A DNA stretch of 64,000 nt from Bradyrhizobium sp. dw_78. GTDB lineage: Bacteria; Pseudomonadota; Alphaproteobacteria; Rhizobiales; Xanthobacteraceae. Shown here in pieces: positions 28,426-37,848 of this stretch. Location of the stretch: NCBI RefSeq assembly GCF_018449525.1, contig NZ_JAAVUS010000002.1, positions 1 to 64,000 on the forward strand, read 5' to 3'. A program made the position numbers and the translations under genes. Under the pieces are notes generated by a model. That model was not told the origin of the DNA. It saw only the letters and a program-made list of their open reading frames with translations, and did no database searches. Every line of letters starts with the position of its first letter. Positions within the stretch are counted from its first letter, which is position 1.

Positions 28426-29271
28426 TCAGCGATCCCGAAGCTTGGGGTTGAGCGCGTCGTTGAGGCCGTCGCCAACCAAATTGAGCGCCAGCACCGTCAG
28501 CATGATCGCCACGCCCGGCACCGCGCAGATGTACCAGGAGGTGCGGATCAGGGTGCGGCCGTCGCCGATCAGGCGCCCCCAGCTCGAGACATTGGGATCG
28601 CCAAGGCCGAGAAACGACACCGCCGACTCGAACAGCACGGCGCCGGCGATCACCAGCGACGACAGCACGATCACCGGCGGCAGCGCGTTGGGCAGGATCT
28701 CGCCGAACATGATCCGCAGGTTGCCCATGCCCATGGCGCGGCAGGCCTGGACGAATTCGCGATCGCGCAGCGACAGGAATTCCGCGCGTGTCAGCCGCGC
28801 GATCGGATTCCAGCTCACGATCCCGACAGCGATCGTCACATATTCGATCTTCTGGCCGAGGATCGAGACGATCGTCAGCACGAAGATCAGGTTCGGGATG
28901 GTCTGGAACAGTTCGGTGAAGCGCATCAGCACCTCGTCGACCCATCCGCCGAAATAGGCGGCGGTCGCGCCGACCGTGATGCCGATGATCGTCGCGGTGA
29001 GGCTGGCGCAAAGTCCGATCAGCAGCGTGGTGCGCGCGCCGTAGGCGATCATCGCCGCGATATCACGGCCCAGCGAATCCGTGCCCAACGGGTAGCGCGG
29101 ATTGACGAACGGCCAGATCTCGGGACGGCCGACAATGCGCAGCGGGTTGCGCGGGAACATCCAGGGCGCGGCCACCGCGACACCGATCACCACGACCACC
29201 AGCACGAACCCGACCAGTGCCGCGCGATTGCGGGCGAAACGGCGAGCAAAATCGACGGTCAGCGTCAACAT
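28426..29271 (-). CDS. Peptide-type ABC permease (DppC family)
   Basis: 281 residues; N-terminal membrane segment ([15 protein letters not shown]), periplasmic [10 protein letters not shown] motif, then five hydrophobic spans with [15 protein letters not shown] as the EAA loop. It is four bases downstream of the DppB-type permease gene and one base upstream of the ATPase start, a tight operon arrangement. Confidence 0.93.
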   Translation of the reverse strand: MLTLTVDFARRFARNRAALVGFVLVVVVIGVAVAAPWMFPRNPLRIVGRPEIWPFVNPRYPLGTDSLGRDIAAMIAYGARTTLLIGLCASLTATIIGITVGATAAYFGGWVDEVLMRFTELFQTIPNLIFVLTIVSILGQKIEYVTIAVGIVSWNPIARLTRAEFLSLRDREFVQACRAMGMGNLRIMFGEILPNALPPVIVLSSLVIAGAVLFESAVSFLGLGDPNVSSWGRLIGDGRTLIRTSWYICAVPGVAIMLTVLALNLVGDGLNDALNPKLRDR

Positions 29272-29275
29272 GCGC

Positions 29276-30244
29276 CTATCTCGGCCGAATGCGCGGATCG
29301 AGCCGCAGATAGAGCAGGTCCACCGCGGCGTTGGCGACCGCGACCAGCAGCGAGCCGAGCACGAGCACCCCGAGCACCATCGGGAAATTGCGGCTCATGA
29401 TGCTGTCGAACAGCAGGCTGCCGATGCCAGGCCAGCTGAACACGGCCTCGATCACCACACTGCCGCCGAGGATCGTGCCCAGTTGCAGGCCGAGCAGCGT
29501 GATGACCGGAAACAGCGCGTTGCGCATCACATGCGCCAGCGTGACCCGCGTGGACGACAATCCCTTGGCGCGCGCGGTGCGGACGAAATCGAGCCGGAGC
29601 ACCTCCAGCATCGAGGCCCGCATCACCCGCGCGTAGGTCGCGGCGTAGAACAGGCCGAGCGCGGTGGCTGGCAGCACCAGATGATGCATCACATCCAGCG
29701 CATCGGCGAACGCGCCGTTGTCGGTGCCGATCGTGCGCATGCCGCCCACCGGAAACCAGCCGAGTTTGACCGCGAACAGCACGGTCATCATGATTCCGAG
29801 CCAGAAACTCGGCGCGGCAAAGAAAAACACCGCGCCGAGCGAGATCAGGTTGTCCCAGATCGAATTGACCCGGATTGACGCCAGCACGCCTGCGGTCACG
29901 CCGACCAGAAGCGCAATCGCGGTGGCCGACAGCATCAGGATCAGGGTAGCGGGCAACTGGTCCATGATCACGTCGAGCACCGGAGCGTTCTGCCGGTAGG
30001 AAAAACCAAGGTCGAGCCGCATCACCGACCAGATGTATTTCACGAGCTGCACCCAGGTCGGCTGGTCAACCCCGTAGGTATGACGCAGCTGATCGAGCAT
30101 CGAAGGATCCGTGATCTGCTGTTCGGACGTCATGACGTCGAACAAGCTGCCGGGCGCGAGATGGATCAGGACGAAGTTGAGCACGATCACCGCGAATACC
30201 AGCGGGATGATCTGCGCGAGGCGGCGAAGGACGATGCGACGCAA
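29276..30244 (-). CDS. Peptide-type ABC permease (DppB family)
   Basis: 322 residues; N-terminal [19 protein letters not shown] segment followed by LAPGS, about six spans, EAA-type loop ([25 protein letters not shown]) and C-terminal LDPRIRPR. It lies 13 bp downstream of the binding-protein gene. It forms the translocation channel of the second peptide-type importer with the DppC-type protein. Confidence 0.93.
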   Translation of the reverse strand: MRRIVLRRLAQIIPLVFAVIVLNFVLIHLAPGSLFDVMTSEQQITDPSMLDQLRHTYGVDQPTWVQLVKYIWSVMRLDLGFSYRQNAPVLDVIMDQLPATLILMLSATAIALLVGVTAGVLASIRVNSIWDNLISLGAVFFFAAPSFWLGIMMTVLFAVKLGWFPVGGMRTIGTDNGAFADALDVMHHLVLPATALGLFYAATYARVMRASMLEVLRLDFVRTARAKGLSSTRVTLAHVMRNALFPVITLLGLQLGTILGGSVVIEAVFSWPGIGSLLFDSIMSRNFPMVLGVLVLGSLLVAVANAAVDLLYLRLDPRIRPR

Positions 30245-30257
30245 GTCGGCCCTCCGT

Positions 30258-31862
30258 TCAGCGGTCGAGCCAGAGTTCGGCCCAGCTTTCGCCCATGAAG
30301 TCCGCGGTAGTGGAATGGTTGCGGACGTCGGAACGAGCGATCGTCACCGGTTCGAGATCGACCAGCGGCAACAGCGGCGCCTCACTGCTGGCGAGGCGAT
30401 CGAAATCCCCGGCCAGCGCGATCCGCTTCCGCTCGTCGGTCTCGACCGCCATCCTGGCAACGACCTCGTCGAGTTTCGGGTTCGAATAGCCGGTGGCATT
30501 GCGGAACGCGGCGCCCTTGACAATGCCGTCGGTGGTGTAGAATTCCGTCGTGCTGGGGATCAGTTCGACGCTACCGGAATTGTTGGATATCGCGACATCG
30601 TAGTCATAGTCGGTGTAGATGCGTTTCAGCGACGTCGCGCGATCGGGCACGACCAGATCGACCGTGATATCGATATCCTCAAACGCCTGCTTGATGTACT
30701 GGCCGATCTTCTCGTTCTCCTCGAACCAGCCGGCCGAGACCAGGTTGAGCTTGAAGCGCGAGCCGCCCTTTACCGGATAGCCGGCGGCGTCGAGCAGCTT
30801 GGCCGCCTTCTTGGAATCGAACGGGTAATCCTGGACATCCTTGGTGAAGAAGATCGAGTTCGAGGAGTGGATGGCGCCGACCGAAGGTTGAGCACGCCCG
30901 AAGAAGATCGTGTCGGCGATGAACTGACGATCGATCGCCTGCATCAGCGCCTGCCGCACCTCCCGTTTGTTGAAGATCTCGCGGCGCTGGTTGAACTCGA
31001 TGGTGGCGACCCAGGCCGAGTTCGAATAGCCCTTGGTTTCCGCGATGATCTTGCCGCCCTTGGCGAGACGATCGATGTCCGGGATCGGGATCGGGTTGAA
31101 GGTGCCGATATCGAGCTGGCCGGCCTCGAAGGCCGCCGAGCGCGACGCCGGGTCGCGCCACCAGCGGATCACGAGACGGTCCAGATAGGGCAGCGACGGA
31201 TTCCAGTATTTGTCGTTGCGAAGATACTCGACGTGGCTGCCGCGAACCCATTCCTTGACCTTGAACGGACCGGTGCCGACCGGCGTGTTGTTGATCGGGT
31301 TGGTGATGATGTTGCTGCCCGCATAGATATGCTTGGGGATGATGAGGCCGGACTTGCCGGCAAGCACCGATTTGAGGAAGAACTCCGGAACGGGCGCCTT
31401 GAACTTCAGCACCACCGTCAGCGGATCGGTCGCTTCAGCGCTCTCCAGCGCATCCAGCGATACCCCCGCCGAAATCGGCTTCCAATATTCCATCACATTG
31501 AACACGACGTCGTCGGCGGTGAACGGTTTGCCGTCGTGCCAGGTGACGCCGTCGCGCAGCTTGATCGTGTAACTGCGGAAATCAGCCGCAGGCTTGATCT
31601 CGAGCGCCAGCACGGGCTCGAACTTGAGATCGACCGTGAACCGGAGCAGCCGCTCGTGGACCTTGGTCGAGGTAAAATACGGGCTCGACCCACCACCGGC
31701 CGGAACGAACAGCGATTGCGGCTCCAAGCCGCCCCAGGTCGCGATCAGCGTGCCGCCGCGCTTCGGCGCCTCGACGTCGGCACGGGCAGGATCGATCAAG
31801 CGGGTGGCGAGCGCGGCGCCCGCGCTCGTCATCAGAAAATCGCGCCTCGAAAACCTGTTCAT
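30258..31862 (-). CDS. Peptide-type ABC substrate-binding protein, Tat-exported
   Basis: 534 residues of the SBP-5 (DppA/OppA) family. The N-terminus MNRFSRRDFLMTSAGAAL is a twin-arginine signal, unlike the Sec-type signal of the paralogue at 22283-23890, so this protein is probably folded before export. The mature part has GGTLIATWGG, LRDGVTWHDGKPFTADDV, VGTGPFKV and NDKYWN. The ligand is unknown; the neighbouring acyl-CoA ligase, thioesterase and reductase point to an organic acid or a peptide-like conjugate rather than a nutrient peptide. Confidence 0.93.
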   Translation of the reverse strand: MNRFSRRDFLMTSAGAALATRLIDPARADVEAPKRGGTLIATWGGLEPQSLFVPAGGGSSPYFTSTKVHERLLRFTVDLKFEPVLALEIKPAADFRSYTIKLRDGVTWHDGKPFTADDVVFNVMEYWKPISAGVSLDALESAEATDPLTVVLKFKAPVPEFFLKSVLAGKSGLIIPKHIYAGSNIITNPINNTPVGTGPFKVKEWVRGSHVEYLRNDKYWNPSLPYLDRLVIRWWRDPASRSAAFEAGQLDIGTFNPIPIPDIDRLAKGGKIIAETKGYSNSAWVATIEFNQRREIFNKREVRQALMQAIDRQFIADTIFFGRAQPSVGAIHSSNSIFFTKDVQDYPFDSKKAAKLLDAAGYPVKGGSRFKLNLVSAGWFEENEKIGQYIKQAFEDIDITVDLVVPDRATSLKRIYTDYDYDVAISNNSGSVELIPSTTEFYTTDGIVKGAAFRNATGYSNPKLDEVVARMAVETDERKRIALAGDFDRLASSEAPLLPLVDLEPVTIARSDVRNHSTTADFMGESWAELWLDR

Positions 31863-31943
31863 CGTTCTTCCTTGTTTCGATTACGTCGAACCAGTTCCTC
31901 GCCGTGCGTATTCCGTCCCAGTGTTGTTATTTGAGAGGCGCTG

Positions 31944-32378
31944 TTATTTTGACTCGAGCGTCGAATAGGTCCCTCTTCCGATCGCCAGCAGCGCGCCTTT
32001 CTCGTCGAACACGTCCACGTCGGCGACGCCGACGCTCTTTCCGGCGCGGCGAACCCGCGACACCGCGACCAGCGCGGTATCGACCGCGGGCTTCAGATAG
32101 TCGACGCGGAAATTGACCGTCGGCAATCCGCGGCCGACCATCATGCCGACCGCGAAGTCGCCGACGGTATCGATCACCGAAGCGATCACGCCGCCGTGCC
32201 ACTGTTTCGATCCCGGACGGCGCTCAAACTCCGCGCGCATCGCCGAGCGCATGGTGACTTCCTGCTTGACCGGATCGGCGCTGACCACGGTGAGGCCCAG
32301 AAACAGGTTGAACGGCGAGGCATCCAGCATCTTTTGGATTTCGGCGGCCGTCAGCGCCGTAGTCTCGGACTTGCTCAC
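31944..32378 (-). CDS. Hotdog-fold thioesterase (PaaI family)
   Basis: 144 residues from GTG at 32378, whose codon overlaps the stop of the upstream reductase (GTGA). The HGGVIASVIDTVGDFAVGMM block is the PaaI-type hotdog helix with conserved His-Gly-Gly and Asp; TVNFRVDYLKPA follows. It hydrolyses acyl-CoA or aryl-CoA thioesters, possibly relieving CoA sequestration in the pathway that uses the acyl-CoA ligase of the same run. The reading frame stays open far upstream only as a shadow of the reductase gene. Confidence 0.86.
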   Translation of the reverse strand: MSKSETTALTAAEIQKMLDASPFNLFLGLTVVSADPVKQEVTMRSAMRAEFERRPGSKQWHGGVIASVIDTVGDFAVGMMVGRGLPTVNFRVDYLKPAVDTALVAVSRVRRAGKSVGVADVDVFDEKGALLAIGRGTYSTLESK

Positions 32379-33388
32379 GGCACCACCACGACTTTTCCGA
32401 ATACGGCGCGATCTTCGATCACCCGCACCGCTTCTTTCGCCTCCTTGAGCGGGTAGGCTTTGTCGATCAGCACCTGGAGTTTGCCGCCCCGCACCAGCTC
32501 GAATAATTTCTCGATGTCCTCGCGCTCCCAGCCGTTGGAGCCGAGGACCTGCAATTCGAAGGTCCAGATGAAGCGGATATCCTCGGTGGGTGCGTAGCCG
32601 GCGGTGGCACCGCAGGTGAGGAGGCGGCCGCCCAGCTTCAGACAGCGCATTGATTTCACCCAGGTATCGCCGCCGGTGAAGTTGACCACGACGTCGACGC
32701 CGCCGCCCTCGACAAATCGCCGCCGATGTGGCTTGCCGTGGCGCTCGAACACCGTCTTCATGAAATCGTTCTGGGTGTAGAGAATGATCTCGTCCGCGCC
32801 GAGTTCGGTCAGCCGCCGGCCCTTTTCCTCGCTGCCGGCGCAAGCGATGACATAGGCGCCCGCGAGCTTGGCGAGCTGGACGCAGCAGACGCCGACACCG
32901 CCGCTGGCGCCGAGGATCAGCACCTTCTCGCCGGCCTTGATCCGGCCGATGCTGTTCATCATCCGGATCGCGGTGCCGTAGGCGACCGGCAGCGCCGCCG
33001 CCTGCTCGAAGCTGACCCCTTCGGGAATCCGCACCAGTTGATGGGCCTTGGCGCGGCAGAATTCGGCGAGGCCGCCATCCTGGGTCTCGCCCATCAGGCC
33101 GCCTTCGACGCGGTTGACCGGGTCGATCAGAACGCGATCGCCGATTTTCCAACCGTTGACGCCAGCGCCGATCTCGGCGATCTCGCCGACCACGTCGAGC
33201 CCGATAATGACCGGCAGCGGCACCTTGATGCCCGGCATGCCACGACGGGTGAACACGTCGTGATAATTGATCGACGAGGCCTTGACCCGCACGACGACAT
33301 CGCCCTCGCCCGCCTTCGGCGTCGGATAATCCGCGACATATTCAAGCTTGTCGTTGTCGCCATGTTCCCGAAGAACTACCGCTCGCAT
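32375..33388 (-). CDS. Medium-chain dehydrogenase/reductase, zinc-independent type
   Basis: 337 residues. The N-terminal GroES-like domain has INYHDVFTRRGMPG and IIGLDVVGEIAEIG; the Rossmann domain has VLILGASGGVGVCCVQLAKLAG for NAD(P)H. The usual catalytic Cys and the four structural zinc cysteines of alcohol dehydrogenases are not visible, which favours a quinone-oxidoreductase or enoyl-reductase-like activity. The ATG at 33388 has GGAG upstream; GTG at 33400 is too close to that site. Overlaps the thioesterase gene. Confidence 0.85.
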   Translation of the reverse strand: MRAVVLREHGDNDKLEYVADYPTPKAGEGDVVVRVKASSINYHDVFTRRGMPGIKVPLPVIIGLDVVGEIAEIGAGVNGWKIGDRVLIDPVNRVEGGLMGETQDGGLAEFCRAKAHQLVRIPEGVSFEQAAALPVAYGTAIRMMNSIGRIKAGEKVLILGASGGVGVCCVQLAKLAGAYVIACAGSEEKGRRLTELGADEIILYTQNDFMKTVFERHGKPHRRRFVEGGGVDVVVNFTGGDTWVKSMRCLKLGGRLLTCGATAGYAPTEDIRFIWTFELQVLGSNGWEREDIEKLFELVRGGKLQVLIDKAYPLKEAKEAVRVIEDRAVFGKVVVVP

Positions 33389-33478
33389 CTTTTGTATCAC
33401 TCCGTTGTTAGGCCACGGCGGGCAAATCAGTCGCCCATCTGCCCACGGCCTGTTGCGTGTTCGTCACGTCGCGCGTCC

Positions 33479-34330
33479 TCATGCGGTGAACCCAAGCGCG
33501 ACATTGGCGGCCTGCGCGTGATCGACCACGATCCGGCGCTCAAAAAGCCGGTAAGGAATCTTCGCGGCGTCGAACACCGCGCGCGGCTGGTCCAGCGACG
33601 TCACCTTGAATGTCAGCGCGACCATCCGATCCGAACCGTCCGGATCGGCCAGCGCGGCGCCGGCGTAACGCTCGGTGACCGCCTCCGGCTCCAACACGAA
33701 CACGGTCGCAGCCCCGGCCGCAAACGACACGCCGCCGGCAACGGGCGTCAGCAACGGGGCGCCGAACATCCGCTCATAGAGCGAAGCGGTTCGCGCCGGA
33801 TCGCGCGAGGCGATGACGAATTCGACGATTTCGGTGACGCCGTTGCGATGCTTTTGCCATTCGGGGCGATACACCAGTTCCGGCGTATCGTGGTGGCAGA
33901 AGAACGTCCGGCCGTTCTGCACCTCTTCGCCGCCGACACGGATCACCTTGAAGCGCGCATCCTGCGCGCCGCCCGGCAATTGGACCGGCCGGGCAAAACT
34001 CATCGGCTCGAGCACAGCCACGCCGCGCTCCTTCAGCGCCGTGTAAACGAGATCGGCATCGGGCGACTTGAAGACCAGGCCGGTCAGCCCGGCAGGGTGC
34101 GCCCACAGATCGGCACGCATGGTTTCGCGCCCGGGCAGGTAGCCCAGCAGTTCGAGATAGTTATCGCGAAAGATCGCGAGATTGTTGCTCGAGCCGAGCG
34201 TGTGATGGCCGCGCTCGGTGAGCTGGAAGCCGAGCCGCGTGTATTGCTCGGCAGCCTCATCGAGCTTGCCCATCACATTGACCACAACGTGGTCGAGAAC
34301 GGGCCTGATGGCATCGACAGGGACAACCAT
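33479..34330 (-). CDS. VOC-superfamily (glyoxalase-3-like) protein
   Basis: 283 residues. Two VOC-type halves are visible: LDHVVVNVMGKLDEAAEQYTRLGF near the start and VTEIVEFVIASRDPARTASLYERMFG in the second half, each followed by beta strands with acidic or histidine residues that could bind a divalent metal. Likely a lyase, isomerase or dioxygenase-like enzyme; the substrate is unknown. Start at ATG 34330, with GTG 34339 an alternative. Second gene of the ten-gene run. Confidence 0.78.
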   Translation of the reverse strand: MVVPVDAIRPVLDHVVVNVMGKLDEAAEQYTRLGFQLTERGHHTLGSSNNLAIFRDNYLELLGYLPGRETMRADLWAHPAGLTGLVFKSPDADLVYTALKERGVAVLEPMSFARPVQLPGGAQDARFKVIRVGGEEVQNGRTFFCHHDTPELVYRPEWQKHRNGVTEIVEFVIASRDPARTASLYERMFGAPLLTPVAGGVSFAAGAATVFVLEPEAVTERYAGAALADPDGSDRMVALTFKVTSLDQPRAVFDAAKIPYRLFERRIVVDHAQAANVALGFTA

Positions 34331-34417
34331 ATTACTCACTCTTCTGTCACAAACTGACGCGAGGCTGGCGAATACATAGCAAGATCAATGCCACCACCCC
34401 TGGCCGGAACCGCCGCT

Positions 34418-35137
34418 TCATGCAGCCCTCGGATGCGGCGTCTGCTTCGCCATCGAGAATTCGATTGCCGCATCAACGTGCAGCAACGTCGAGTCAAACA
34501 CCGGGAGGTCGACATGCTGCGGGCCGACCAGCAGACAGATTTCCGTGCAGCCCAGAATCACGCTGTCGGCGCCGCGCGATTTGCCGCGGGCGATGACGTC
34601 GAGATAGAGTTCGCGGGAACGCGCGTTGACGATCCCCTGGCACAATTCGTCGAAGATGATGTCGTGAACGACGGTGCGGTCATCGGCATCGGGAATGACG
34701 GGATCCAGCCCGAAATGATCGCGCAGCCGCTGTACGTAGAATTCCTGCTCCATCGTGTAGCGCGTCGCCAGCAACAGCGGCCGCTGGCACCCGTCGGCCT
34801 TGATGGCGCTTGCGGTGACGTCGGCGATATGCAGCAGCGGGATCGATACCGCGCGCTGCACCTCCTCGGCCAGCTTGTGCATGGTGTTGGTGCAGATCAG
34901 CAGGCAGCCCGCCCCCGCATCTTCCAGCGCGCGGGCGATATCCGCCAGAATATTGCAGGCGTCGTCCCAGCGCCCCTGCTTCTGCAGGCTGACGATCGCG
35001 TCGAAATCGACCGACCGCATCAATATCTCGGCGGAATGAAGCCCGCCCAACCGGTCGCGCACCTGCTCGTTAAGCCGGCGGTAATAGACAGCAGTGCTTT
35101 CCCAACTCATTCCGCCGATCAAGCCAATCGTCTGCAT
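34418..35137 (-). CDS. Aspartate/glutamate racemase-family protein
   Basis: 239 residues. The Asp/Glu racemase fold is shown by GLIGGMSWESTAVYY at the N-terminus, Cys82 in LICTNTMHK and Cys197 in VILGCTEICLL, the two catalytic cysteines of the superfamily. Members include amino-acid racemases, maleate isomerase, hydantoin racemase and arylmalonate decarboxylase; having both cysteines favours a racemase or epimerase. It is the first gene of the minus-strand run that continues through the VOC protein, reductase, thioesterase, importer and acyl-CoA ligase. Confidence 0.88.
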   Translation of the reverse strand: MQTIGLIGGMSWESTAVYYRRLNEQVRDRLGGLHSAEILMRSVDFDAIVSLQKQGRWDDACNILADIARALEDAGAGCLLICTNTMHKLAEEVQRAVSIPLLHIADVTASAIKADGCQRPLLLATRYTMEQEFYVQRLRDHFGLDPVIPDADDRTVVHDIIFDELCQGIVNARSRELYLDVIARGKSRGADSVILGCTEICLLVGPQHVDLPVFDSTLLHVDAAIEFSMAKQTPHPRAA

Positions 35138-35581
35138 TTCTCGCTGCTCGCTCTACACGACATCTCTGTCCTGAGCGGGATCGTAGCAGCGCGGTTGCGC
35201 AATCCGGTTGCGTAGCTGCGGCACAATAGACGATCTATCCGGGAATAAACTTCATAGTTGGACCGATGTCTGGAATAGGATTTCAAGATCGCGTCGGAAT
35301 GCGTTCCGTGCGTGCTGTCGAGGCATCACCCGCCATCGTTGGGGCATATGCATCCCCGGACGCAAGCTGCGTCTGCCGACCGCAAGACGATTTGCGGAAT
35401 CCTCGTGGAGGTGCGTTTGCCGGCTGCCAATAGGGACGAGATTCTATTCGCGCGGCGTTGGTCGGGATCAAAACCGGACCGCCGGCAACCTTAGTTATGG
35501 CACGGAACATGCTTGCTGCTAGTTCGTCAAATTGCAGTGCCGCCGTCTTGTGCAAACCGCATTAAACAATGGAAGTAGCCC
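35138..35581. other. Intergenic region of 444 bp between divergent units
   Basis: No convincing gene was found here: the short open frames have no Shine-Dalgarno sequence and no recognisable protein motif. The region separates the minus-strand racemase-led unit from the + strand oxygenase/VOC pair and contains the sigma-54-like promoter at 35498-35513. The remaining sequence shows no repeat or strong hairpin by eye. Confidence 0.6.
35498..35513 (+). promoter_or_regulatory. Sigma-54-like -24/-12 promoter
   Basis: TGGCACGGAACATGCT matches the sigma-54 (RpoN) pattern TGGCAC-N5-TTGC with the invariant GG and GC dinucleotides exactly ten bases apart; the -12 element reads ATGC instead of TTGC. 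It lies about 70 bp upstream of the oxygenase start at 35582, a plausible leader length. No activator gene lies next to it. Confidence 0.5.
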
Positions 35582-36595
35582 ATGACACTGATGAGCATCC
35601 CGATCATCGACCTCTCGCCGTATCGCACCGGCTCCCCCGAAGGCCGGCAGGCTGTGGCCAAGGCGGTGGCGCAAGCCTGCCGGGATATCGGCTTTCTGGT
35701 CATTACCGGGCATGGCGTCCCTTCCGCGCTGGTCGATCGGGTCGATGCGAGCGCACGGGCTTTTTTCAACCTGCCGGCTGCGGACAAGATGGCGCTCAAG
35801 CGGCCGAAGGATGACCAGGTCCGCGGTTACAGCGCCGTCGGCGACGAAGGCCTGTCCTACAGCCTTGATGAAAAAACGCCCGGCGATCTCAAGGAGTCAT
35901 TTTCGATCGGCCCCGTCGACGTGCCGGACGATCCATATTTCAATGGGCCGGCCGCCGGACCGCATTTCGCGCCCAATCTATGGGCAGAACAAATCCCGGA
36001 TTTCAAGAAGTCCTGGACCGAATATTTCGAGGCGATGTCCGATCTCTCGAAGATGCTGATGCGGATCTTCGCGCTCGGCCTTGATTTGCCCGAAACCTAT
36101 TTTGACAACAAGATCGATAAGCACATCAGCATGTTCCGGGCGCTGAAATACCCCGATCAGCACGAGGCGCCCCTGCCCGGCCAATTGCGCGCCGGCGCCC
36201 ATTCCGACTATGGCAGCCTGACCGTCGTGCGGACGGAAGACCGCCCCGGCGGCCTCCAAGTCTATAACAAGGCCGGAGAATGGATCGACGTTCCGGCGGT
36301 GGGAGGAGGATTCGTCGTCAATATCGGCGACCTCATGATGCAATGGACCAACGACCTGTGGTCCTCGACGCTTCATCGCGTCGCCAATCCGCCGCGGGAC
36401 AAGGCCAATGACAGCGCGCGGCTTTCGCTGGTGTTCTTTCATCAGCCCAATTACGACGCGATGGTCGAATGCCTCGAGAGCTGTAAAGGGCCCGGTAACC
36501 CGGCCAAATATGAGCCGGTGTCGTCCGGCGACCACCTGACCAGCAAATTCGTCAAGCAGACGACCTTCGGCGAAGGCGCCAGGAAAACAGCATGA
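35582..36595 (+). CDS. Isopenicillin-N-synthase-like 2-oxoglutarate/Fe(II) oxygenase
   Basis: 337 residues. The N-terminal DIOX_N-like part has IPIIDLSPYR and DIGFLVITGHGV; the double-stranded beta helix gives the iron triad His207-x-Asp209 (GAHSDYGSLT) and His265 (STLHRV), with Arg280-x-Ser282 as the expected 2-oxoglutarate carboxylate anchor. It is therefore a complete non-heme oxygenase, oxidising a small molecule with O2 and 2-oxoglutarate. Despite the family name, beta-lactam synthesis is not implied. ATG at 35582 has GGAAG seven bases upstream. The stop overlaps the next gene (ATGA). Confidence 0.9.
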   Translation: MTLMSIPIIDLSPYRTGSPEGRQAVAKAVAQACRDIGFLVITGHGVPSALVDRVDASARAFFNLPAADKMALKRPKDDQVRGYSAVGDEGLSYSLDEKTPGDLKESFSIGPVDVPDDPYFNGPAAGPHFAPNLWAEQIPDFKKSWTEYFEAMSDLSKMLMRIFALGLDLPETYFDNKIDKHISMFRALKYPDQHEAPLPGQLRAGAHSDYGSLTVVRTEDRPGGLQVYNKAGEWIDVPAVGGGFVVNIGDLMMQWTNDLWSSTLHRVANPPRDKANDSARLSLVFFHQPNYDAMVECLESCKGPGNPAKYEPVSSGDHLTSKFVKQTTFGEGARKTA

Positions 36596-37011
36596 CGAAT
36601 TCCACGGCTGAATCCCTGGACAAGGCGACGCTATCCTACGTCAATGTCTTTGCGCAGGATATCGTCGCCCTGAGCCAGTTCTATATCGATGTGTTCGGCT
36701 TCACGGAGATCGAGAAGATCCGCTCGCCTATTTTCCGGGGGCTGGATACCGGGCGCAGCAGCCTCGGCTTCAATGCGCAGGACGCTTATGGCCTGCTGGA
36801 GCTAAGCGCATTCTCCGAGGTGAGCGGAATCAAGTTCTTGCTCAATATCGATGTTACCAGCATGGCCGAGGTCGACCGGCTGACACCGAAGGCGGTCTCG
36901 CTGGGCGCGCAATTGGTCAAGCCGCCCTACAAGACCTATTATAACTGGTATCAGGCCGTCCTGCTCGATCCCGAGCAGAACGTATTCCGCATCAACCATA
37001 TGCTGGAATAA
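36592..37011 (+). CDS. VOC-superfamily protein (glyoxalase/dioxygenase-like)
   Basis: 139 residues, a single VOC-type domain pair: YVNVFAQDIVALSQFYIDVFGFTEIEK at the N-terminus and a C-terminal half ending DPEQNVFRINHMLE. Likely metal-dependent; the substrate is unknown. It is translationally coupled to the oxygenase by ATGA, so it probably processes the oxygenase product or protects against it. It ends 31 bp before the convergent cysteine hydrolase. Confidence 0.85.
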   Translation: MTNSTAESLDKATLSYVNVFAQDIVALSQFYIDVFGFTEIEKIRSPIFRGLDTGRSSLGFNAQDAYGLLELSAFSEVSGIKFLLNIDVTSMAEVDRLTPKAVSLGAQLVKPPYKTYYNWYQAVLLDPEQNVFRINHMLE

Positions 37012-37042
37012 AAGCGCGTCGCCCGTTCCGCATAAAGCGGCC

Positions 37043-37762
37043 TCAGGCGATTTTCATGCTCTTGCCCGCAGCCGCAACGCCTGATGCTTTGCCGCTGCTC
37101 CATTCATCGAGCAGGTCGTTGGAGTTCACCACCAGGCCCAGATGCAACGAGACCATCGCCAGGGCCGCCGCTTCCAGATTGTCGTCGGTGCCGCGCACCA
37201 GATCCTGGGCGACGATCACCCGGTAATTGTGATTGTTGGCGTCGAAGGCGGTGTTCAGCACGCAACAATCGGTGAAGCCGCCGTTCAGAACGATGGTCTC
37301 CACCCGCATGTTGCGGAGCAGAAAATCCAGATCGGTCGGGTAAAACGCCGACAGCCGCCGTTTGGTCTCGACAATCAGATCCGAGGGCTCGACCCGCGTC
37401 ACGAACTCGGTCCAGCGCGAACCTTCGATGGCGTGAGCTTCGCTGTTAGGTATCGCCCCGACGTGAAGCGGAAACGTGCGCCGCCAGGCCGCGCTGATGC
37501 CGTTGAGATCGTCGACGCCGCTTCGCCGCAGCACCGACCGGACATGGATGATGGGGATGCCGAGCGCCCGAACCTTGTCGTGAAAGGCATCGATCGGAGC
37601 GACGACGTCGCGGGCGCGCGGCGCTGGACAGGGACAATCCGGCGATGGATCGAGATGGCCGCGATGCATATCGATCGAGACCACCGCGGTCTTGGCGGGA
37701 TCGAGGTAATCGTCGAATCCGGTCGTGACGTCGCGCGGCTGGCCGTAAACGTGAATGCGCAT
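37043..37762 (-). CDS. Cysteine hydrolase (isochorismatase-like)
   Basis: 239 residues. Catalytic triad of the family: Asp31 (VVSIDMHRGH), Lys134 (VETKRRLSAF) and Cys167 (FTDCCVLNTAFDA). Relatives include nicotinamidase, N-carbamoylsarcosine amidase, maleamate amidohydrolase and ureidoacrylate amidohydrolase, all amide or C-N hydrolases. It is the last gene behind a BMP-type importer and a molybdenum hydroxylase set, 86 bp after the second permease, consistent with a deamidation or decarbamoylation step in a nitrogen-heterocycle pathway. Exact substrate unknown. Confidence 0.88.
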   Translation of the reverse strand: MRIHVYGQPRDVTTGFDDYLDPAKTAVVSIDMHRGHLDPSPDCPCPAPRARDVVAPIDAFHDKVRALGIPIIHVRSVLRRSGVDDLNGISAAWRRTFPLHVGAIPNSEAHAIEGSRWTEFVTRVEPSDLIVETKRRLSAFYPTDLDFLLRNMRVETIVLNGGFTDCCVLNTAFDANNHNYRVIVAQDLVRGTDDNLEAAALAMVSLHLGLVVNSNDLLDEWSSGKASGVAAAGKSMKIA

Positions 37763-37848
37763 GGCGATGGTGACCTCCGACTATCTGACCTGGCAGGTAT
37801 CTGAACCGAATCTTAGACGAAATGGAGGTCCATGCCGAACTTGTGCGG

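Noticed and set aside
30111..31934. 607-codon + strand open frame
   Set aside because: Antisense shadow of the Tat-exported binding protein; it shows no protein family features and spans the intergenic region on both ends.
35582..36595. Beta-lactam biosynthesis suggested by the isopenicillin-N-synthase-like protein
   Set aside because: No ACV synthetase or other beta-lactam genes are nearby; the family is broad and covers many oxygenases.
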